From Salvelinus alpinus (Eukaryota; Chordata; Actinopteri; Salmoniformes; Salmonidae): a DNA stretch of 64,000 bases. Location: NCBI RefSeq assembly GCF_045679555.1, contig NC_092122.1:8568784-8632783 (forward strand). Reading direction: 5' to 3'. Below the pieces are notes generated by a model that saw only the letters and a program-made list of their open reading frames with translations, did no database searches and was not told the DNA's origin. How positions within the stretch are numbered: the first letter of the stretch is position 1; each line of letters starts with the position of its first letter. Positions 55,950 through 64,000 of the stretch are shown in pieces. Both the position numbers and the translations under genes were made by a program.

Positions 55950-58900
55950 GGGAGAGGTAGTTAAACTAGGGTGTACAGTACCGGTGTAGTGGGGAGAGGT
56001 AGTTAAACTAGGGTGTACAGTACCGGTGTAGTGGGGAGAGGTAGTTAAACTAGGGTGTACAGTACCGGTGTAGTGGGGAGAGGTAGTTAAACTAGGGTGT
56101 ACAGTACCGGTGTAGTGGGGAGAGGTAGTTAAACTAGGGTGTACAGTACCGGTGTAGTGGGGAGAGGTAGTTAAACTAGGGTGTACAGTACCGGTGTAGT
56201 GGGGAGAGGGGAGAGGTAGTTAAACGGGTGTACAGTACCGGTGTAGTGGGGAGAGGGGAGAGGTAATTAAACGGGTGTACAGTACCGGTGTAGTGGGGAG
56301 AGGGGAGAGGTAGTTAAACGGGTGTACAGTACCGGTGTAGTGGGGAGAGGTAGTTAAACTAGGGTGTACAGTACCGGTGTAGTGGGGAGAGGTAGTTAAA
56401 CTAGGGTGTACAGTACCGGTGTAGTGGGGAGAGGTAGTTAAACAGGGGTAAACAGTACCGGTGTAGTGGGGAGAGGTAGTTAAACAGGGGTGTACAGTAC
56501 CGGTGTAGTGGGGAGAGGGGAGAGGTAGTTAAACAGGGGTGTACAGTACCGGTGTAGTGGGGAGAGGGGAGAGGTAGTTAAACTAGGGTGTACAGTACCG
56601 GTGTAGTGGGGAGAGGTAGTTAAACTGGGGTGTACAGTACCGGTGTAGTGGGGAGAGGTAGTTAAACAGGGGTGTACAGTACCGGTGTAGTGGGGAGAGG
56701 TAGTTAAACTAGGGTGTACAGTACCGGTGTAGTGGGGAGAGGGGAGAGGTAGTTAAACGGGTGTACAGTACCGGTGTAGTGGGGAGAGGGGAGAGGTAGT
56801 TAAACGGGTGTACAGTACCGGTGTAGTGGGGAGAGGGGAGAGGTAGTTAAACGGGTGTACAGTACCGGTGTAGTGGGGAGAGGGGAGAGGTAGTTAAACG
56901 GGTGTACAGTACCGGTGTAGTGGGGAGAGGGGAGAGGTAGTTAAACGGGTGTACAGTACCGGTGTAGTGGGGAGAGGTAGTTAAACTAGGGTGTACAGTA
57001 CCGGTGTAGTGGGGAGAGGTAGTTAAACTAGGGTGTACAGTACCGGTGTAGTGGGGAGAGGTAGTTAAACAGGGGTGTACAGTACCGGTGTAGTGTGCAG
57101 AGGTAGTTAAATTGGGGTATACAATACCGGTGTAGTGGGGAGAGGTAGTTAAACAGGGGTAAACAGTACCGGTGTAGTGGGGAGAGGTAGTTAAACAGGG
57201 GTAAACAGTACAAGGTGTAGTGGGGAGAGGTAGTTAAATGGGTGTACAGTACCGGTGTAGTGGGGAGAGGGGAGAGGTAGTTAAACAGGGGTGTACAGTA
57301 CCGGTGTAGTGGGGAGAGGTAGTTAAACTGGGGTGTACAGTACCGGTGTAGTGGGGAGAGGTAGTTAAACAGGGGTAAACAGTACAAGGTGTAGTGGGGA
57401 GAGGGGAGAGGTAGTTAAACAGGGGTAAACAGTACCGGTGTAGTGGGGAGAGGTAGTTAAACAGGGGTAAACAGTACCGGTGTAGTGGAGAGAGGGGAGA
57501 GGTAGTTAAACAGGGGTAAACAGTACCGGTGTAGTTGGGAGAGGTAGTTAAACTGGGGTGTACAGTACCGGTTTAGTGGGGAGAGGTAGTTAAACTGCGG
57601 TGTACAGTACCGGTGTAGTGGGGAGAGGTAGTTAAACAGGGGTAAACAGTACCGGTGTAGTGGGGAGAGGTAGTTAAACTAGGGTGTACAGTACCGGTGT
57701 AGTGGGGAGAGGTAGTTAAACTAGGGTGTACAGTACCGGTGTAGTGGGGAGAGGTAGTTAAACTAGGGTGTACAGTACCGGTGTAGTGGGGAGAGGGGAG
57801 AGGTAGTTAAACGGGTGTACAGTACCGGTGTAGTGGGGAGAGGGGAGAGGTAATTAAACGGGTGTACAGTACCGGTGTAGTGGGGAGAGGGGAGAGGTAG
57901 TTAAACGGGTGTACAGTACCGGTGTAGTGGGGAGAGGTAGTTAAACTAGGGTGTACAGTACCGGTGTAGTGGGGAGAGGTAGTTAAACTAGGGTGTACAG
58001 TACCGGTGTAGTGGGGAGAGGTAGTTAAACAGGGGTAAACAGTACCGGTGTAGTGGGGAGAGGTAGTTAAACAGGGGTGTACAGTACCGGTGTAGTGGGG
58101 AGAGGGGAGAGGTAGTTAAACAGGGGTGTACAGTACCGGTGTAGTGGGGAGAGGGGAGAGGTAGTTAAACTAGGGTGTACAGTACCGGTGTAGTGGGGAG
58201 AGGTAGTTAAACTGGGGTGTACAGTACCGGTGTAGTGGGGAGAGGTAGTTAAACAGGGGTGTACAGTACCGGTGTAGTGGGGAGAGGTAGTTAAACTAGG
58301 GTGTACAGTACCGGTGTAGTGGGGAGAGGGGAGAGGTAGTTAAACGGGTGTACAGTACCGGTGTAGTGGGGAGAGGGGAGAGGTAGTTAAACGGGTGTAC
58401 AGTACCGGTGTAGTGGGGAGAGGGGAGAGGTAGTTAAACGGGTGTACAGTACCGGTGTAGTGGGGAGAGGGGAGAGGTAGTTAAACGGGTGTACAGTACC
58501 GGTGTAGTGGGGAGAGGGGAGAGGTAGTTAAACGGGTGTACAGTACCGGTGTAGTGGGGAGAGGTAGTTAAACTAGGGTGTACAGTACCGGTGTAGTGGG
58601 GAGAGGTAGTTAAACTAGGGTGTACAGTACCGGTGTAGTGGGGAGAGGTAGTTAAACAGGGGTGTACAGTACCGGTGTAGTGTGCAGAGGTAGTTAAATT
58701 GGGGTATACAATACCGGTGTAGTGGGGAGAGGTAGTTAAACAGGGGTAAACAGTACCGGTGTAGTGGGGAGAGGTAGTTAAACAGGGGTAAACAGTACAA
58801 GGTGTAGTGGGGAGAGGTAGTTAAATGGGTGTACAGTACCGGTGTAGTGGGGAGAGGGGAGAGGTAGTTAAACAGGGGTGTACAGTACCGGTGTAGTGGG

Positions 58901-59120
58901 GAGAGGTAGTTAAACTGGGGTGTACAGTACCGGTGTAGTGGGGAGAGGTAGTTAAACAGGGGTAAACAGTACAAGGTGTAGTGGGGAGAGGGGAGAGGTA
59001 GTTAAACAGGGGTAAACAGTACCGGTGTAGTGGGGAGAGGTAGTTAAACAGGGGTAAACAGTACCGGTGTAGTGGAGAGAGGGGAGAGGTAGTTAAACAG
59101 GGGTAAACAGTACCGGTGTA
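55950..59120 (+). repeat. Tandem duplication of a 1,587-bp block
   Basis: The unique variant GTAATTAAAC occurs at 56263 and 57850, and CAAGGT pairs at 57211/57385 and 58798/58972. All corresponding landmarks are 1,587 bp apart, so this is one block in two tandem copies. Boundaries are approximate. Confidence 0.8.
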
Positions 59121-59939
59121 GTTGGGAGAGGTAGTTAAACTGGGGTGTACAGTACCGGTTTAGTGGGGAGAGGTAGTTAAACTGCGGTGTACAGTACCGG
59201 TGTAGTGGGGAGAGGTAGTTAAACAGGGGTAAACAGTACCGGTGTAGTGGGGAGAGGTAGTTAAACAGGAGTAAACAGTACCGGTGTAGTGGGGAGAGGT
59301 AGTTAAACAGGGGTGTACAGTACCGGTGTAGTGGGGAGAGGTAGTTAAACAGGGGTGTACAGTACCGGTGTAGTGGGGAGAGGTAGTTAAACAGGGGTGT
59401 ACAGTACCGGTGTAGTGGGGAGAGGTAGTTAAACTAGGGTGTACAGTACCGGTGTAGTGGGGAGAGGTAGTTAAACTAGAGTGTACAGTACCGGTGTAGT
59501 GGGGAGAGGTAGTTAAACAGGGGTGTACAGTACCGGTGTAGTGGGGAGAGGTAGTTAAACAGGGGTGTACAGTACCGGTGTAGTGGGGAGAGGGGAGAGG
59601 TAGTTAAACGGGTGTACAGTACCGGTGTAGTGGGGAGAGGGGAGAGGTAGTTAAACAGGGGTGTACAGTACCGGTTTAGTGGGGAGAGGTAGTTAAACTG
59701 GGGTGTACAGTACCGGTGTAGTGGGGAGAGGTAGTTAAACAGGGGTGTACAGTACCGGTGTAGTGGGGAGAGGTAGTTAAACAGGGGTGTACAGTACCGG
59801 TGTAGTGGGGAGAGGGGAGAGGTAGTTAAACGGGTGTACAGTACCGGTGTAGTGGGGAGAGGGGAGAGGTAGTTAAACAGGGGTGTACAGTACCGGTGTA
59901 GTGGGGAGAGGTAGTTAAACAGGGGTGTACAGTACCGGT

Positions 59940-62900
59940 GTAGAGGGGAGAGGTATTTAAACAGGGGTGTACAGTACCGGTGTAGTTGGGAGAGGTAGTT
60001 AAACAGGGGTGTACAGTACCGGTGTAGTGGGGAGAGGTAGTTAAACGGGTGTACAGTACCGGTGTAGTGGGGAGAGGTAGTTAAACGGGTGTACAGTACC
60101 GGTGTAGTGGGGAGAGGTAGTTAAACTAGGGTGTACAGTACCGGTGTAGTGGGGAGAGGGGAGAGGTAGTTAAACTAGGGTGTACAGTACCGGTGTAGTG
60201 GGGAGAGGTAGTTAAACTAGGGTGTACAGTACCGGTGTAGTGGGGAGAGGTAGTTAAACTAGGGTGTACAGTACCGGTGTAGTGGGGAGAGGTAGTTAAA
60301 CTAGGGTGTACAGTACCGGTGTAGTGGGGAGAGGGGAGAGGTAGTTAAACTAGGGTGTACAGTACCGGTGTAGTGGGGAGAGGTAGTTAAACTAGGGTGT
60401 ACAGTACCGGTGTAGTGGGGAGAGGTAGTTAAACTAGGGTGTACAGTACTGGTGTAGTGGGGAGAGGTAGTTAAACTAGGGTGTACAGTACCGGTGTAGT
60501 GGGGAGAGGTAGTTAAACTAGGGTGTACAGTACCGGTGTAGTGGGGAGAGGGGAGAGGGGAGAGGTAGTTAAACGGGTGTACAGTACCGGTGTAGTGGGG
60601 AGAGGGGAGAGGTAGTTAAACGGGTGTACAGTACCGGTGTAGTGGGGAGAGGTAGTTAAACAGGGGTGTACAGTACCGGTGTAGTGGGGAGAGGTAGTTA
60701 AACTAGGGTGTACAGTACCGGTGTAGTGGGGAGAGGTAGTTAAACTAGGGTGTACAGTACCGGTGTAGTGGGGAGAGGTAGTTAAACAGGGGTGTACAGT
60801 ACCGGTGTAGTGGGGAGAGGTAGTTAAACAGGGGTGTACAGTACCGGTGTAGTGGGGAGAGGGGAGAGGTAGTTAAACGGGTGTACAGTACCGGTGTAGT
60901 GGGGAGAGGGGAGAGGTAGTTAAACAGGGGTGTACAGTACCGGTGTAGTGGGGAGAGGTAGTTAAACAGGGGTGTACAGTACCGGTGTAGAGGGGAGAGG
61001 TATTTAAACAGGGGTGTACAGTACCGGTGTAGTTGGGAGAGGTAGTTAAACAGGGGTGTACAGTACCGGTGTAGTGGGGAGAGGTAGTTAAACGGGTGTA
61101 CAGTACCGGTGTAGTGGGGAGAGGTAGTTAAACGGGTGTACAGTACCGGTGTAGTGGGGAGAGGTAGTTAAACTAGGGTGTACAGTACCGGTGTAGTGGG
61201 GAGAGGGGAGAGGTAGTTAAACTAGGGTGTACAGTACCGGTGTAGTGGGGAGAGGTAGTTAAACTAGGGTGTACAGTACCGGTGTAGTGGGGAGAGGTAG
61301 TTAAACTAGGGTGTACAGTACCGGTGTAGTGGGGAGAGGTAGTTAAACTAGGGTGTACAGTACCGGTGTAGTGGGGAGAGGGGAGAGGTAGTTAAACTAG
61401 GGTGTACAGTACCGGTGTAGTGGGGAGAGGTAGTTAAACTAGGGTGTACAGTACCGGTGTAGTGGGGAGAGGTAGTTAAACTAGGGTGTACAGTACTGGT
61501 GTAGTGGGGAGAGGTAGTTAAACTAGGGTGTACAGTACCGGTGTAGTGGGGAGAGGTAGTTAAACTAGGGTGTACAGTACCGGTGTAGTGGGGAGAGGGG
61601 AGAGGGGAGAGGTAGTTAAACGGGTGTACAGTACCGGTGTAGTGGGGAGAGGTAGTTAAACGGGTGTACAGTACCGGTGTAGTGGGGAGAGGGGAGAGGT
61701 AGTTAAACGGGTGTACAGTACCGGTGTAGTGGGGAGAGGGGAGAGGTAGTTAAACGGGTGTACAGTACCGGTGTAGTGGGGAGAGGGGAGAGGTAGTTAA
61801 ACGGGTGTACAGTACCGGTGTAGTGGGGAGAGGGGAGAGGTAGTTAAACGGGTGTACAGTACCGGTGTAGTGGGGAGAGGTAGTTAAACTAGGGTGTACA
61901 GTACCGGTGTAGTGGGGAGAGGGGAGAGGTAGTTAAACTAGGGTGTACAGTACCGGTGTAGTGGGGAGAGGTAGTTAAACTAGGGTGTACAGTACCGGTG
62001 TAGTGGGGAGAGGTAGTTAAACTAGGGTGTACAGTACTGGTGTAGTGGGGAGAGGTAGTTAAACTAGGGTGTACAGTACCGGTGTAGTGGGGAGAGGTAG
62101 TTAAACTAGGGTGTACAGTACTGGTGTAGTGGGGAGAGGTAGTTAAACTAGGGTGTACAGTACCGGTGTAGTGGGGAGAGGTAGTTAAACTAGGGTGTAC
62201 AGTACCGGTGTAGTGGGGAGAGGGGAGAGGTAGTTAAACGGGTGTACAGTACCGGTGTAGTGGGGAGAGGGGAGAGGTAGTTAAACGGGTGTACAGTACC
62301 GGTGTAGTGGGGAGAGGTAGTTAAACGGGTGTACAGTACCGGTGTAGTGGGGAGAGGGGAGAGGTAGTTAAACGGGTGTACAGTACCGGTGTAGTGTGCA
62401 GAGGTAGTTAAACAGGGGTGTACAGTACCGGTGTAGTGGGGAGAGGTAGTTAAACAGGGGTGTACAGTACCGGTGTAGTGTGCAGAGGTAGTTAAATTGG
62501 GGTATACAATACCGGTGTAGTGGGGAGAGGTAGTTAAACAGGGGTAAACAGTACCTGTGTAGTGGGGAGAGGTAGTTAAACAGGGGTAAACAGTACAAGG
62601 TGTAGTGGGGAGAGGTAGTTAAATGGGTGTACAGTACCGGTGTAGTGGGGAGAGGGGAGAGGTAGTTAAACAGGGGTGTACAGTACCGGTGTAGTGGGGA
62701 GAGGTAGTTAAACTGGGGTGTACAGTACCGGTGTAGTGGGGAGAGGTAGTTAAACAGGGGTAAACAGTACAAGGTTTAGTGGGGAGAGGTAGTTAAATGG
62801 GTGTACAGTACCGGTGTAGTGGGGAGAGGTAGTTAAACAGGGGTAAACAGTACCGGTGTAGTGGAGAGAGGGGAGAGGTAGTTAAACAGGGGTAAACAGT

Positions 62901-63380
62901 ACCGGTGTAGTGGGGAGAGGTAGTTAAACTGGGGTGTACAGTACCGGTTTAGTGGGGAGAGGTAGTTAAACTGGGGTGTACAGTACCGGTGTAGTGGGGA
63001 GAGGTAGTTAAACAGGGGTGTACAGTACCGGTGTAGTGGGGAGAGGTAGTTAAACAGGGGTGTACAGTACCGGTGTAGTGGGGAGAGGTAGTTAAACTAG
63101 GGTGTACAGTACCGGTGTAGTGGGGAGAGGTAGTTAAACTAGGGTGTACAGTACCGGTGTAGTGGGGAGAGGTAGTTAAACAGGGGTGTACAGTACCGGT
63201 GTAGTGGGGAGAGGTAGTTAAACAGGGGTGTACAGTACCGGTGTAGTGGGGAGAGGGGAGAGGTAGTTAAACGGGTGTACAGTACCGGTGTAGTGGGGAG
63301 AGGGGAGAGGTAGTTAAACAGGGGTGTACAGTACCGGTGTAGTGGGGAGAGGTAGTTAAACAGGGGTGTACAGTACCGGT
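59940..63380 (+). repeat. Higher-order repeat copy 3 (about 3.44 kb)
   Basis: Anchors at 59940, 60987 and 63381 give sub-blocks of 1047 and 2394 bp. CAAGGT pair at 62596 and 62770 (174 bp). It lies 9,885-9,887 bp after copy 2 at every landmark checked, and the two read almost base for base. Confidence 0.8.
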
Positions 63381-64000
63381 GTAGAGGGGAGAGGTATTTA
63401 AACAGGGGTGTACAGTACCGGTGTAGTTGGGAGAGGTAGTTAAACAGGGGTGTACAGTACCGGTGTAGTGGGGAGAGGTAGTTAAACGGGTGTACAGTAC
63501 CGGTGTAGTGGGGAGAGGTAGTTAAACGGGTGTACAGTACCGGTGTAGTGGGGAGAGGTAGTTAAACTAGGGTGTACAGTACCGGTGTAGTGGGGAGAGG
63601 GGAGAGGTAGTTAAACTAGGGTGTACAGTACCGGTGTAGTGGGGAGAGGTAGTTAAACTAGGGTGTACAGTACCGGTGTAGTGGGGAGAGGTAGTTAAAC
63701 TAGGGTGTACAGTACCGGTGTAGTGGGGAGAGGTAGTTAAACTAGGGTGTACAGTACCGGTGTAGTGGGGAGAGGGGAGAGGTAGTTAAACTAGGGTGTA
63801 CAGTACCGGTGTAGTGGGGAGAGGTAGTTAAACTAGGGTGTACAGTACCGGTGTAGTGGGGAGAGGTAGTTAAACTAGGGTGTACAGTACTGGTGTAGTG
63901 GGGAGAGGTAGTTAAACTAGGGTGTACAGTACCGGTGTAGTGGGGAGAGGTAGTTAAACTAGGGTGTACAGTACCGGTGTAGTGGGGAGAGGGGAGAGGG

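Larger units (their letters stand above)
39858..64000 (+). repeat. Large tandem array of a 42-bp unit (about 550 copies), open at the right edge
   Basis: The unit can be written as CGGTGTAGTGGGGAGAGGTA followed by GTTAAACAGGGGTGTACAGTAC (each given separately). Common variants are CTAGGG for CAGGGG (same length), AAACGGGTGT (40 bp), an extra GGAGAGG (+7 bp, giving 47 or 49 bp), GGTAAACAG for GGTGTACAG, and GTGTGCAGAG for GTGGGGAGAG. The array starts with diverged units around 39858-39900 and has no non-repeat interruption to the end. Nearly every unit keeps ACCGGT and GTAC sites and one CpG. About 24.1 kb divided by 40-49 bp gives on the order of 530-570 units. Confidence 0.97.

Noticed and set aside
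39844-62772. Minus-strand open frames of 119-168 codons with a repeating 14-residue YCTPLFNYLSPLHR motif
   Set aside because: They arise because the unit (42 bp) is divisible by three. Units with CTAGGG place TAG in that frame, and 40-bp or 47-bp units shift it. There is no splice or start context and no coding bias.
39858-64000. CRISPR array
   Set aside because: Repeats are contiguous without unique spacers, and the surroundings are vertebrate genes.
39858-64000. Telomeric or classical centromeric satellite
   Set aside because: No TTAGGG run, and no 17-bp CENP-B-box-like motif recognised. The HOR is real, but a centromere cannot be inferred beside single-copy exons.

Overview
The window looks like nuclear DNA from a bony fish, most likely a salmonid. 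It has no prokaryotic features. It carries one vertebrate gene with seven recognisable exons, the last two exons of a second gene, very long (TG)n/(CA)n tracts, and several dispersed repeats I recognise by memory as abundant in salmonid genomes: two Tc1-like elements, a repeat with a TTTGA tail, and short SINE/MITE-like repeats. The species assignment is inference, because no database search was possible.

Layout. 1-279 is a probable non-coding first exon. Coding exons at 3611-3783, 4463-4644, 14678-14903, 31424-31539, 32878-32991 and 33746-33867 (+) join in frame into a 310-residue class III-type metallophosphoesterase. Its N-terminus (MAF...MAARR) and FGHIHEG motif fit MPPED1 better than MPPED2. 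Every junction has GT-AG and the phases agree. Introns 1, 3 and 4 hold transposon remnants (525-1775, 7906-10035, 24934-25114, 29591-29849, 30226-30310), a three-copy compound minisatellite (27621-29493), smaller minisatellites and many dinucleotide tracts. From 33868 to about 38376 lie the 3'UTR and a convergent intergenic space with a foldback element (35549-36430) that carries a 14-bp VNTR.

On the minus strand, 38612-38761 and 38377-38499 encode the C-terminus of an EF-hand protein. It is convergent with MPPED1, as EFCAB6 is with MPPED1 on human 22q13, so EFCAB6 is the best candidate. 

From about 39,850 to the right edge (more than 24 kb, over a third of the window) the DNA is a single tandem array. 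Its unit is about 42 bp, with 40, 47 and 49 bp variants, and it has clear higher-order structure: a 725-bp tandem duplication, a 3.44-kb higher-order repeat seen three times, a 1,587-bp tandem duplication, and a block repeated at an offset of about 9,886 bp. The upstream exons of the EF-hand gene must lie beyond this array, so it probably sits inside an intron of that gene. It is the most unusual feature here. All long open frames inside it are artefacts of a period divisible by three.
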